Shown here in pieces: positions 32,948-41,267 of a stretch of 55,725 nucleotides of DNA. The stretch's first letter is position 1; each line of letters starts with the position of its first letter. Under the pieces are notes generated by a model that saw only the letters and a program-made list of their open reading frames with translations, was not told the origin of the DNA and searched no databases. Both the position numbers and the translations under genes were made by a program. This stretch comes from 2-01-FULL-39-10-A sp964565795 (GTDB taxonomy: Bacteria > Patescibacteriota > Microgenomatia > Levybacterales > UBA12049), in contig CAZMGC010000004.1 in the NCBI GenBank assembly GCA_964565795.1, forward strand, positions 1 to 55,725, written 5' to 3'.

Positions 32948-34762
32948 TTATCTTTGGGAAATCGTAAATCTAAATTCCTCATCTTTTCTAATATCCTTTG
33001 AAAAACTTTTCCTTAAATCAAGTACAACATGGTTGTCTGGAATATCAAAAGATAAATCAAAAGGATATGAGTTTATGCCGGGTTGTTTATAAATCTTTAG
33101 CGAATAAATAGCAGACTTCTGCGTAGGCGGCAAAGAATATGGAATATCATAATTAAGGATTATTGTTTTTACCTCTTTTTCAGGAATTTGAACTAAAAAC
33201 CCGTAGACACTTTTATCCATTTGATTCCTCTCGTTTACTTCAATTCCAGCTGGTGGTCTAAAACCAGACGCATTATACTGCAAGGGATTTACGATTGCTT
33301 TTTCAATTTTTTCTTTTTTGCCATCAATAAAAATTGAATTCAACTTTGTGGCCTCTGGTAAAACTACTTGAAGATAATTTTTATATACTCCTGTACCAAT
33401 TTCTCCATTATTTTTAATTGAAATTGTAAGCTCTGATGAAACCTTTCCGCTGTCAGAAACAATCAACTTCTTCGATACACTTCGGGAAATAAATCTATTT
33501 ATTTTATTTTTTCCAAGATTTGCTTCGCTAATCCCCAAATAATCATTTATCTTGTTGTTCTCTTTTTCCCTACTGTCCCAAAGCGATGACGACCATCCAT
33601 TGGCTGTAAAAATACTTTGCGTTGATGGATTCGGGAATGCAAACAGAAGATGTTTTTCCAAAATAGAATTACCCACTTGCTTAGCTAGTATTAACAAGGG
33701 CAAATTATTTTTATTATCAAATTCTGTTTTTAAAGAGTTAAGAATTTCTATTCCAAAATCATTTTCATCTAACAAATATTTATCCAAATTTTCAGAGTTA
33801 ATTTTCTCGTTTTGACCCTGTACAGCAATCGGACCTAACTCCTTTAAAAGATTCTTAATAAAAACAGAGTCAATCGCTATGACGCCATCCACTTTCTCAT
33901 TCATTGCAAGTGAGTAAATATTAGATGCTGAAATTGCACTGTTTATAAAATCTGGATCAAAATTACTATCTCTTAAAGTTAGATTTTCTAAAGACAGATA
34001 TCTTCTTAATCCAAATGTGGGATCAATTACTGATTTTAAATTCTCATCAATTGGTTTTTCATTTAAAGGTATAAGATTCAGAATTTTTGCATTTTTTATT
34101 TCCATGGTTGCAAAAACCTCAACCACTCCCCCACCAGGTCTTAGTTCTGTATTGTCTTGGAATAAAATTAAATATTTTTTTTGAGATTCAAAACCCAACA
34201 CCTCGGGAAGAACATCTGAAGAATTTGAAAATAGATCGATAAATGGCTGCATATTGTCGTAGTCTTCTTCCATATCTTTAGGCAAATTCCCTTCAGCTTT
34301 TGCTCTTTGAATCAAAGTTATCGCATTTTTGAAAGAATTCGACGCTTCCAGAAAATCACTTTTTGGATCCTTGCTTTCATCATTGTAAATTTGCCCTAGT
34401 ATTTTTCCGCCATCTAAAATACTTAAACCTGCTTGAGAAATAGTTTTACCCGATTCTGCTTTCTTTTTTATATTCTCAGCAGATTTTTTCATGCCTAAAT
34501 ATTCTCCTTCAAAAATTAAAGGCTGCGCTGTTTTTAATGCCGTAGTAAATAAAGTATTTGAGTTTCTAATTTGCTTTTCAGCCTTTTCAAAATTTCCATC
34601 TTCAGCAGATTCAAAAGCATTTTTTATTTCTCTCTCCCCTAGCAAAATGTAGACACCAGTTGTTATTAACGGTAAAAGCAATATAAATAAAATTAACAGT
34701 AAAAGGGCTAAGATAGGTTTTAAAACTTTTTTGTTTTTTTGTTTTTTTTCTACCACTCTCAC
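32948..34762 (-). CDS. DUF4012 membrane-anchored extracellular protein
   Basis: 604 aa from GTG 34762. One strong TM helix (about 15-38) precedes a long extracytoplasmic domain. The segment KKYLILFQDNTELRPGGGVVEVF is the DUF4012 hallmark (family L-L-x-Q-N-x-E-x-R-P-x-G-G-F), followed by an immunoglobulin-like C-terminal half. DUF4012 proteins are common in CPR and Gram-positive genomes and resemble LytR-associated surface proteins, but the function is unproven. The reading frame stays open and coding-like for 41 codons upstream of GTG without an ATG, GTG or TTG. Confidence 0.8.
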   Translation of the reverse strand: MRVVEKKQKNKKVLKPILALLLLILFILLLPLITTGVYILLGEREIKNAFESAEDGNFEKAEKQIRNSNTLFTTALKTAQPLIFEGEYLGMKKSAENIKKKAESGKTISQAGLSILDGGKILGQIYNDESKDPKSDFLEASNSFKNAITLIQRAKAEGNLPKDMEEDYDNMQPFIDLFSNSSDVLPEVLGFESQKKYLILFQDNTELRPGGGVVEVFATMEIKNAKILNLIPLNEKPIDENLKSVIDPTFGLRRYLSLENLTLRDSNFDPDFINSAISASNIYSLAMNEKVDGVIAIDSVFIKNLLKELGPIAVQGQNEKINSENLDKYLLDENDFGIEILNSLKTEFDNKNNLPLLILAKQVGNSILEKHLLFAFPNPSTQSIFTANGWSSSLWDSREKENNKINDYLGISEANLGKNKINRFISRSVSKKLIVSDSGKVSSELTISIKNNGEIGTGVYKNYLQVVLPEATKLNSIFIDGKKEKIEKAIVNPLQYNASGFRPPAGIEVNERNQMDKSVYGFLVQIPEKEVKTIILNYDIPYSLPPTQKSAIYSLKIYKQPGINSYPFDLSFDIPDNHVVLDLRKSFSKDIRKDEEFRFTISQR

Positions 34763-34824
34763 TTCCCTATTCTCTTTGTCTTCAATTTCAAGCTCTTTAA
34801 TTTTTTCGTCAAGACTATACTTAC

Positions 34825-35556
34825 TTAACGCATATTGTGAATTCTTAGGGATGTAAAAGTCACTTTTTCTTTTTGATTTATAAAATCAATTTTAATATCA
34901 GGGTTTATTTTTTTAAATTTTGATGCCAGTGAAATATCCGTTATGGGATGTGGGCTAAAAAGAAGAATAGTTTTCTGGGAAATATTTAAATACGAGGCTT
35001 TAATTATTAATTTAATTGTATCTTTAAATGTAATGGGATAACTTAGCATTAATCCATCCCCTTCCACAATTATTCTTTCATTTTTTCTCGCTTGTAAGGA
35101 AAACTTGCTAATTGATGCTGATCTGTCAAAAAAAATATTTTTATCAAATAAATCTCCGAAGATTAAGACTTGAGATTTTGCATAAGAACCTGCAATCTCA
35201 TCTGCGTATTTTACATCAGTATTTCTAACACTTCCAATAAAATAAAGAGGCGCATTTACCTCTCTAGCCTTTTCAATAAAAGAAAATGCAGACTTTCTTG
35301 TAATCTTTTGCCCGTCATCAACTACAAATATTTTCGAGTATCTATTATTGGGCACCTGTGGAATTCTTCTTTTAAAAGGGATGTGGACAACCCTCCCATT
35401 TGTCTTTGAAAATTTCCTAGGAGACACCAGAACAACAAGATAATCCTGGGAAAATTCCTTAGCAAGCTCTTCTCCAATTAATCCTATTTTATCTACTATT
35501 AATATTGGAGGAGTACTTGAAGATACTTCGTGTATTTGTTGGACAGGCGCTTTCAT
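34825..35556 (-). CDS. degenerate SDR/epimerase-like Rossmann protein
   Basis: 243 aa. The N-terminal PPILIVDKIGLIGEELAKEF resembles the G-x-x-G-x-x-G start of nucleotide-sugar epimerases, but the glycine signature is reduced to one G-x-x-G, and later motifs (LYFIGSVRNTD, YAKSQVLIFGDLFD) lack the Tyr-x-x-x-Lys active site. It may bind a ligand without catalysis. It sits just upstream of DUF4012 on the same strand, 62 nt apart, suggesting a joint role at the envelope. Confidence 0.5.
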   Translation of the reverse strand: MKAPVQQIHEVSSSTPPILIVDKIGLIGEELAKEFSQDYLVVLVSPRKFSKTNGRVVHIPFKRRIPQVPNNRYSKIFVVDDGQKITRKSAFSFIEKAREVNAPLYFIGSVRNTDVKYADEIAGSYAKSQVLIFGDLFDKNIFFDRSASISKFSLQARKNERIIVEGDGLMLSYPITFKDTIKLIIKASYLNISQKTILLFSPHPITDISLASKFKKINPDIKIDFINQKEKVTFTSLRIHNMR

Positions 35557-35579
35557 CGAGTATTTAAATTTTAGTGAAG

Positions 35580-36011
35580 TTAACTGGCATTATCAAGCGC
35601 GATGTTAACAAGCCTATCAGCTTTTTTATTTTGCTCTCTTGGAATATGCTTGTAGGTAATTGGCAGCTTGATTTGAGATTCTTTTTCTCTTGCTTCAAAA
35701 AGCAGCTCTCGTAATCCTGGATTTTTTATTCTATATAAACCATTCAGCTGCATAGCTGCCAAATTGGAATCCATCGAGAAGTCAATTCTTTTTAAATTTG
35801 GCAAACTTTCTAGATTTGAAATTATCCAAGACAAACCTTCAATTATGGCCTTATACTCTGCAACATTATTTGTTGTAGTCCCAATTGTCTTTCCAATCTC
35901 TGCCAACACTTTTCCATCCTGATCCTCAATATGAGTTCCCGTAGCAGCGGGGCCTGGATTTCCCCTCGAGCCTCCGTCTGTAAAAATTTTTATGGCTAAA
36001 ACATCTCTCAT
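35580..36011 (-). CDS. rnhA: ribonuclease HI family protein
   Basis: 143 aa. Catalytic carboxylates are visible in FTDGGSRGNPGP (Asp12), NNVAEYKAIIEGL (Glu52), DFSMDSNLAAMQL (Asp81) and NKKADRLVN near the C-terminus. It cleaves RNA in RNA-DNA hybrids. Usual third motif S-D-S is M-D-S here. Cytoplasmic, single domain with no hybrid-binding extension. Confidence 0.88.
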   Translation of the reverse strand: MRDVLAIKIFTDGGSRGNPGPAATGTHIEDQDGKVLAEIGKTIGTTTNNVAEYKAIIEGLSWIISNLESLPNLKRIDFSMDSNLAAMQLNGLYRIKNPGLRELLFEAREKESQIKLPITYKHIPREQNKKADRLVNIALDNAS

Positions 36012-36181
36012 TTTAACTTCCCATTCTGAAAAAATTTTTTTGAATTTGATTGTAAAAACAAGCTATTCTAATAATTTTTTCTGAAACCAACACTATAAAA
36101 TCAAGCGTTTCACTATTATAAAAGTATTGGACTTCAAAAGCTATTTTAACAGATTCTAGGAGAGCAAAATAGGGGAGTGGA

Positions 36182-36631
36182 CTATTTAGGTTTTACTACC
36201 AGGGTTCTATCTTTTCCTTCACCAACTGACTCAGAGATCACATCAGGATCTTCTGAGAGATACATGTGAACTTCACGTCTTTCCCAAGATTTTAAGTTTG
36301 GTAGAAAAATTTCTTGCCCTTCTGAAAGAGCTCTTTCTTTTGTTTGAGCTGCCAAGTTCTTTAAATAATCAGATCTATTCTTTTTATAATCTCCAACTTC
36401 TACTGAAACTCTTTTAAATTCTCCAAGCTTTTTAGCAAGCATTAGGGAAAGCACCAACTGAATTGAATCAAGTGTATCGCCATGATGGCCAATGATAAGA
36501 CCTGGATCTTCAGAGTTAATCACTATATCGATTGATTCCTCGCTTTCATTTAGATCAAAAGAATCCTTAACTCCAAGGTTGTCAAAAAGTTCTTGTATTA
36601 GCTTTTTCGCAATTTCTTTGTTTTCTGCCAT
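36182..36631 (-). CDS. jag: Jag/KhpB-type RNA-binding protein (KH + R3H)
   Basis: 149 aa. The KH domain has DPGLIIGHHGDTLDSIQ (GxxG = Gly48-Gly51); the R3H domain has LKSWERREVHMYLSEDP and SVGEGKDRTLVVKP. It lacks the N-terminal Jag domain. KhpB partners with KhpA in RNA binding and cell-envelope control. It starts inside yidC (34-nt overlap), last gene of rpmH-rnpA-yidD-yidC-jag. Confidence 0.93.
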   Translation of the reverse strand: MAENKEIAKKLIQELFDNLGVKDSFDLNESEESIDIVINSEDPGLIIGHHGDTLDSIQLVLSLMLAKKLGEFKRVSVEVGDYKKNRSDYLKNLAAQTKERALSEGQEIFLPNLKSWERREVHMYLSEDPDVISESVGEGKDRTLVVKPK

Positions 36632-37410
36632 AAATCTTCAAGGCCTCCTAAGCCTACGATTTTATATTGCTGTATGATACCAAAAATCGAGAAGGTATTC
36701 CAGTATAGAGATAGACCGACAGGAAGAGTGAAGGAAAAGAACGCAATCATTATTGGAAATATATAAGTTGATTGGGCTTGGAATACAGATGCAAAATCAT
36801 CATTTTTTTTCTTTTCTCCTGGCTTAGTTGGCTTTGAAGAAAAAAGCATTTTGGTTTGAAAAAACTGAAGAAGACCAGTAATTAAAGGGATTCCAATTGC
36901 AATAATGGGAGCTGAAGATAAAAGCTGAGATGGACTTTGGCCTAATGGAATTGAAAAGAAAGTAGTTTCCCAGGCTTGATTTAACTTTAGCGGATCAATC
37001 ACTACTCCGTTTATGAAACTTAAAAGATCTGCTGAGCTTTTATGAACAACATTGTTTAAAACGTTATACAAGCCAAAAATCACGGGAAGCTGTATAAGAG
37101 TAGGGAGGCATCCTGCAGCAGGATTTACACCATGCTCCTTATAAAGCTTCATCGTTTCCTCCTGAAGTCTTTTCTTGTCGCCCTTGTGTTTGTTTTTAAG
37201 ATTTGAGATGTGAGGCGCAAGATCCTGCATTTTTTTACTTGCTCTAAGCTGTGCAGAAATTAAAGGATATAAAACAATTCTTATTACAATTGTTAATGCG
37301 ATAATCGAAAATCCTAAGGGGTAGGGGAGACCAACAGAGCTAAGACCATGATAAATAGCAACTAAAACATTAATTATTGGATTTACGATAGCTATATTAA
37401 ACAGTTCCAT
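36598..37410 (-). CDS. yidC: membrane protein insertase YidC/Oxa1
   Basis: 270 aa with five TM segments and no large periplasmic domain, as in Gram-positive-type YidC. The first cytoplasmic loop (LRASKKMQDLAPHISNLKNKHKG region) and PAAGCLPTLIQLPVIFGLYNVL are typical; the conserved Arg in VIRIVLYP is the hydrophilic-groove residue. It inserts small membrane proteins, of which this window encodes many. Confidence 0.94.
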   Translation of the reverse strand: MELFNIAIVNPIINVLVAIYHGLSSVGLPYPLGFSIIALTIVIRIVLYPLISAQLRASKKMQDLAPHISNLKNKHKGDKKRLQEETMKLYKEHGVNPAAGCLPTLIQLPVIFGLYNVLNNVVHKSSADLLSFINGVVIDPLKLNQAWETTFFSIPLGQSPSQLLSSAPIIAIGIPLITGLLQFFQTKMLFSSKPTKPGEKKKNDDFASVFQAQSTYIFPIMIAFFSFTLPVGLSLYWNTFSIFGIIQQYKIVGLGGLEDLWQKTKKLRKS

Positions 37411-37630
37411 TTATTTTTGAGGGATTATAAAATGGCTGGCATTTTAAAAGCCTTACTAAGCCTAATCCCACTCCTTTCATTATTCCATTTTCCATTATAG
37501 CTCTTTTTGTGTATTGAGAACATGTTTCATCAAATCTGCAAAATCTATTTGTACCTAAAATACTTTTAAGAATTGTCGAAATAAATATTTGATATATATC
37601 TATTAAAGTTATTGTGGCTTTTTTTATCAT
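37397..37630 (-). CDS. yidD: membrane protein insertion efficiency factor YidD
   Basis: 77 aa. The core NRFCRFDETCSQYTKRAIMENG and RLLKCQPFYNP follow the YidD pattern (C-R-F-x-P-T-C-S-x-Y, R-x-x-x-C-x-P); the family Pro is Glu here. An amphipathic N-terminal helix would lie on the membrane. It overlaps rnpA by 4 nt and yidC by 14 nt. Confidence 0.92.
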   Translation of the reverse strand: MIKKATITLIDIYQIFISTILKSILGTNRFCRFDETCSQYTKRAIMENGIMKGVGLGLVRLLKCQPFYNPSKINGTV

Positions 37631-37953
37631 TTTAACAAATCGTTTTCTTTAAGAATTCTTTTTGCTTCTTTTAAAATTTCGTCTCTTTCCCTGTCAATTG
37701 CAGCTTTCGTTGGATAGAAAACAAAATCATTTCCTGGCTTTATATTTTCAAATATTTCCTCTATACACGAACGGACTTTTCTCCTAAGGGCGTTTCGAAC
37801 ACTGGCTCTTTGATCAATTTTCTTTGAAATTATAAATGCAAATCTATTCTTACCAAGAGAGTTTGTTCTAAGCTTAAGACCAAACAACGGTGAATTAAAG
37901 TTTTTTGAATTACTTAATGAACCAGAGGTCAGTCTGTATTCTTTTTTAAGCAT
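37627..37953 (-). CDS. rnpA: ribonuclease P protein component
   Basis: 108 aa. The RNR motif is KIDQRASVRNALRRKVRS; a FAFIISKKI strand precedes it and FVFYPTKAA follows. It assists RNase P RNA in tRNA 5' maturation. Its ATG overlaps the rpmH stop by one base (TAATG). Confidence 0.93.
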   Translation of the reverse strand: MLKKEYRLTSGSLSNSKNFNSPLFGLKLRTNSLGKNRFAFIISKKIDQRASVRNALRRKVRSCIEEIFENIKPGNDFVFYPTKAAIDRERDEILKEAKRILKENDLLK

Positions 37954-38087
37954 TAAACAGTAAGCTTTTTTCTACCAGTTGCTCGTCTTCTTCTTAAAAC
38001 CTTTTGCCCACCATTTGTTGCGGATCTCTTTAAGAAACCATGTTTTCTTGCTCTTTTTAGTTTTTTTAACTTTCTAAATTTTTCCAT
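37953..38087 (-). CDS. rpmH: ribosomal protein bL34
   Basis: 44 aa, too short for simple ORF filters. The central KRARKHGFLKRSATNGGQKV and terminal LRRRRATGRKKLTV align clearly with bL34 (KRVHGFRARMATKNGRKVLARRRAKGRKRLTV type). The N-terminus is shortened and lacks the usual TFQPS stretch. First gene of the rpmH-rnpA-yidD-yidC-jag operon, divergent from dnaA. Confidence 0.95.
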   Translation of the reverse strand: MEKFRKLKKLKRARKHGFLKRSATNGGQKVLRRRRATGRKKLTV

Positions 38088-38149
38088 TTATAAGCATAAA
38101 GTATATCAAAATAGTAAATTCTTTAAAAGTGGTAAAAAAAGATGGGGTT

Positions 38150-38220
38150 TTATCCACTTTCGCAATATTGACAGTGGAGGAGACTCTCTCTAAACTTCAT
38201 ATTTACCTATGTTATCCACA
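38150..38220 (+). promoter_or_regulatory. dnaA promoter with flanking DnaA boxes
   Basis: TTGACA (38168-38173), a 17-nt spacer and TAAACT (38191-38196) form the promoter; the -10 ends 12 nt before ATG. DnaA boxes lie on both sides: TTATCCACT (38150-38158) and a perfect TTATCCACA (38212-38220) that includes the G-to-codon-4 positions of dnaA itself. This suggests autoregulation. Confidence 0.7.
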
Positions 38221-39555
38221 ATTGAACTTTGGAAAAAGATCTTGGCTGAAATTCAAACTGAAATTTCTAGCGCAAATTATTTAACACTTTTTAAAAACAC
38301 TTCGCTAATCTCTCTTGAAGAGAATGTCGCCACGATTTCAGCCCCATCTACTATGATAATAGATCTCCTGAACAAGAGGTTCTATGATGTCATTAAAAAA
38401 ACCGTAGATAAGCATGTGGGCTCAGATACAAAATTAATTTTTGTACCAAAAACGCCTGCATTGAAAGACAATCAGGAGACTGGACCACTTTTTTCAAGCG
38501 TATCTACACCAAAAGCCTCAGTGGGACATCTTCCCAGAGTAAGAGCTGACTTTACCTTTCAGAACTTTGCAGTCTCAGGAACCAATCAGCTAGCATTCGT
38601 CTCCGCAACAACAGTAGCTGAGAAAATTGGAACTGCCTATAATCCGCTTTTTATTTATGGGCCAGTTGGGGTAGGGAAGACTCACTTGATGCAGGCTGTT
38701 GCAAATGAGCTTTACGGAAAAGATCCAAACAAAAAAATTCTTTACATAACAAGTGAGGAATTCACAAACGAAGTAGTGGAAGGGATTAGAACCAACAACA
38801 CGGCTTCCATGAAGCGTAAATTCAGAAACCTAGATCTACTCATGATTGACGATATCCAATTCATCGCAGGAAAAGAAAGAGTTCAGGAGGAGCTTTTCCA
38901 CACCTTTAATATTCTTGTGGATAACTCATCTCAAATCATACTTACCTCAGATAGGCCTCCTGCGGAACTCCGAAAGGTGGAGAAAAGACTTGTTTCTAGA
39001 TTCTCCGGGGGACTAACTGTGGACATAGACTCCCCAGACTATGAACTACGATGTGCAATTCTTTTAACTAAGGCTAAGAAATTTAACTTTGACCTTGACA
39101 TTGAAACCGCCAAAATAATAGCGCAGAAAACAGAAGACACAAGGGAACTAGAAGGGCTTCTCTTAAGAGTTATGACTGAGGCCTCCAACGAAAACAGCGA
39201 CGCAAGTCCCGGCCTTGCGGAAAAAGCATTAAAATCAAACGATGATCTTCGAAAAGAATTAAGACCAGAGGATGTCGTAAAAAGTATATGTGAGTTTTAT
39301 CAAATTAAACCCACGCAGCTTAAGGGAAGCAAAAGAGACGCTAAACTAGTGAGAGCTCGTCAGGCATGCATGTATGTGCTGAAGAAAGAGAGCGGGCTTA
39401 CATTTTCTGAAATTGGTAACTTGCTGGGGGGAAGAGACCATACAACCATTATGCACGGCGTCGAAAAAATAGAGAATCTAATTGCAGCTCATAAGCTCAC
39501 CGAAGAGTCGCTTGGAATAAAAGAGTTAAGCCAAAAGGCAAATGTTGAAAACTAG
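38209..39555 (+). CDS. dnaA: chromosomal replication initiator DnaA
   Basis: 448 aa. Domain I (LWKKILAEIQTEISSANYLTLF) is followed by a short linker, the AAA+ domain with GPVGVGKTHL (residues 151-160) and LLMIDDIQFIAGKERVQEELFHTFN, and domain IV with the DnaA signature GGRDHTTIMHGVEKI. Full length. It binds TTATCCACA boxes and opens the origin. It is followed by an intergenic region with further boxes and then dnaN, the standard bacterial origin layout. Confidence 0.97.
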   Translation: MLSTIELWKKILAEIQTEISSANYLTLFKNTSLISLEENVATISAPSTMIIDLLNKRFYDVIKKTVDKHVGSDTKLIFVPKTPALKDNQETGPLFSSVSTPKASVGHLPRVRADFTFQNFAVSGTNQLAFVSATTVAEKIGTAYNPLFIYGPVGVGKTHLMQAVANELYGKDPNKKILYITSEEFTNEVVEGIRTNNTASMKRKFRNLDLLMIDDIQFIAGKERVQEELFHTFNILVDNSSQIILTSDRPPAELRKVEKRLVSRFSGGLTVDIDSPDYELRCAILLTKAKKFNFDLDIETAKIIAQKTEDTRELEGLLLRVMTEASNENSDASPGLAEKALKSNDDLRKELRPEDVVKSICEFYQIKPTQLKGSKRDAKLVRARQACMYVLKKESGLTFSEIGNLLGGRDHTTIMHGVEKIENLIAAHKLTEESLGIKELSQKANVEN

Positions 39556-39561
39556 CTAGAT

Positions 39562-39631
39562 TTATACACAGAATGTTTATCGTAAACTTATCAACCAGAA
39601 ATCCACACCAGTTATCTACATGTTTTCCACA
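39562..39631. other. probable oriC: cluster of DnaA-box-like sequences between dnaA and dnaN
   Basis: Near-consensus 9-mers on the plus strand: TTATACACA (39562-39570), TTATCAACC (39588-39596), TTATCTACA (39612-39620) and TTTTCCACA (39623-39631). A T-rich stretch (TTGCTTTTTTACAC) and AT-rich run before dnaN could be the unwinding element. Confidence 0.65.
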
Positions 39632-39702
39632 TTTTTCTAGGCACGAATCGTTGCTTTTTTACACTTTTCCTGGTAACCTACTACAACTACAAATTTATAT
39701 AT

Positions 39703-40818
39703 ATGTTTAAAATTACAGTTTTATCTTCTAATTTAAAAAATGGTATTTCTTTTGCAAACCATGCAATATCATCTAAAAGCCAGTTGCCAATATTATTAAA
39801 TTTCCTATTAGGTGCTAAGGATGGAAACTTATATATTTCTGCTACGGACCTGGAGATTGGAATTATTACTAAAATTCCAGCTAAGGTTGAGGAAGAAGGG
39901 GAGGTAAGTATCTCAGCTAAAACATTCGTAGATCTTGTTTCAAATATTGATCAAGAGAAATTAACGCTTGAATTAAAAGAAAATGTATTAATGCTACAAG
40001 CAGATAAGTTAAAGACATCTTTCCCAACGCTTCTTGCTCAAGAATTTCCTAAGCTTTATGAAACAAAAGGCGAGAAACAGGCTGAATTTAAAAAAGAAGA
40101 ATTAGAAAAAGAAATACAAAAAATCGCGTTTGCTACAGCGGGCGACATGGGTAGACCAGCATTGTCAGGAGTGTTAATAAGAAAGAACTCAAACGGAGAA
40201 GTGGTTGTGGTAGCAACAGATGGCTATAGATTATCGCTTAAACAAGGATTATCTGAAAAGCTTAAAGTGGGGGAGGGTATGGATCTTTTAGTGCCATCAA
40301 GAGTAATTAAAGAGCTAGCTGGGTTAAAGAGCGAGGATGAATCAATTAGTCTTTATGTTGCAAAAGAAGGCAACCAGGTGCTATTTGAATGCGGAGACGC
40401 TACCATTATTGGGAGATTGATTGAGGCAGAATACCCAGATTATCAGAAGATAATTCCTGACGAATCTACTACAAAAGCCACTTTTGATAAGAATCAAGCT
40501 CAATCCGCAATTAGAGCATGTTCAGTTTTTGCAAGAGAATCCGCTAATATTGTAAAAATTAATATTGGAACTGGAAAAGTAACATTTTCTGCAAGTGCAT
40601 CTTCTGTAGGGGAGAATGAGGTAGAAGTAGAGGCAAAAACAACAGGAGAGGAGAATGAGATCGCCTTTAATGCCAGGTATTTACTTGAATTATTTTCTGC
40701 AATTGACGGGGAAGAAGTGTCCTTTGAGATGACTGGGCCTTTAAATCCCGGCGTGTTTAAAGTGGTAGGGGATAATTCTTTCCTCCACCTAATAATGCCT
40801 ATTAGGATTACAGACTAA
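39703..40818 (+). CDS. dnaN: DNA polymerase III beta sliding clamp
   Basis: 371 aa with three clamp domains. Recognisable parts include the N-terminal ISSKSQLPILLNFLLGAKDGNLYISATDLEIGI, VATDGYRLSLK in domain 2 and the C-terminal FKVVGDNSFLHLIMPIRITD (family MPMRL). It tethers the replicative polymerase to DNA. It ends head-on with the first gene of the secretion-like locus, with a 4-nt overlap. Confidence 0.96.
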   Translation: MFKITVLSSNLKNGISFANHAISSKSQLPILLNFLLGAKDGNLYISATDLEIGIITKIPAKVEEEGEVSISAKTFVDLVSNIDQEKLTLELKENVLMLQADKLKTSFPTLLAQEFPKLYETKGEKQAEFKKEELEKEIQKIAFATAGDMGRPALSGVLIRKNSNGEVVVVATDGYRLSLKQGLSEKLKVGEGMDLLVPSRVIKELAGLKSEDESISLYVAKEGNQVLFECGDATIIGRLIEAEYPDYQKIIPDESTTKATFDKNQAQSAIRACSVFARESANIVKINIGTGKVTFSASASSVGENEVEVEAKTTGEENEIAFNARYLLELFSAIDGEEVSFEMTGPLNPGVFKVVGDNSFLHLIMPIRITD

Positions 40819-41267
40819 TTTTCTTCGTAGACCTCAATAAGATCTCTTTCAATTTGTTTTTCGGTAATTCCATTTTCAGTTAATAAATTTATAAATTCCG
40901 CTTTCGCTTCTTCGAAATCTTTTGTTTTGTAGGTAAGCTTAAATTCACCTGTATCAAAGCTGTAGGTTAGATTGATAAGGCTTCCTGTATAAGGAAGAGT
41001 TTGTATGAACTCTGTCACCTTATAGCTTGCTCTTTCAACTGGTTCGTTTTCCTTTATTTGTTTTTCAACACTCTCATTATATTTATCTCCAGGGCCGTCA
41101 TTAGGCACAGTATTGCTCTTACTTGTCAAGTCGTTTCTGAGGAGAATATAAATAAACCATAGAAACACAATAAAAAACACAACAGAGCTTATAAGAAAAA
41201 ATATTATTTTATTCCTATTGGGATAAGACTTAAAATTTGCAAATTCGTTAAATATTTTTTCAATCAT
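40815..41267 (-). CDS. single-pass membrane protein of the secretion locus, 150 aa
   Basis: No family recognised. A cytoplasmic N-terminus of about 20 residues, a TM helix (about 22-43), a polar linker, and an extracytoplasmic alpha-beta domain (LPYTGSLINLTYSFDTGEFKLTYKTKDFEEAKAEFINLL). It starts 4 nt inside the end of the 646-aa gene and is the last gene of the locus. The bitopic layout resembles VirB8-like or other inner-membrane components, but there is no sequence evidence for that. Confidence 0.55.
   Translation of the reverse strand: MIEKIFNEFANFKSYPNRNKIIFFLISSVVFFIVFLWFIYILLRNDLTSKSNTVPNDGPGDKYNESVEKQIKENEPVERASYKVTEFIQTLPYTGSLINLTYSFDTGEFKLTYKTKDFEEAKAEFINLLTENGITEKQIERDLIEVYEEN

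Noticed and set aside
36012..36182. Open minus-strand frame of about 58 codons between jag and rnhA (ends RMGS before the rnhA start)
   Set aside because: It has protein-like composition but no ATG, GTG or TTG after the preceding stop codons except very near its end, so it is not supported as a gene.
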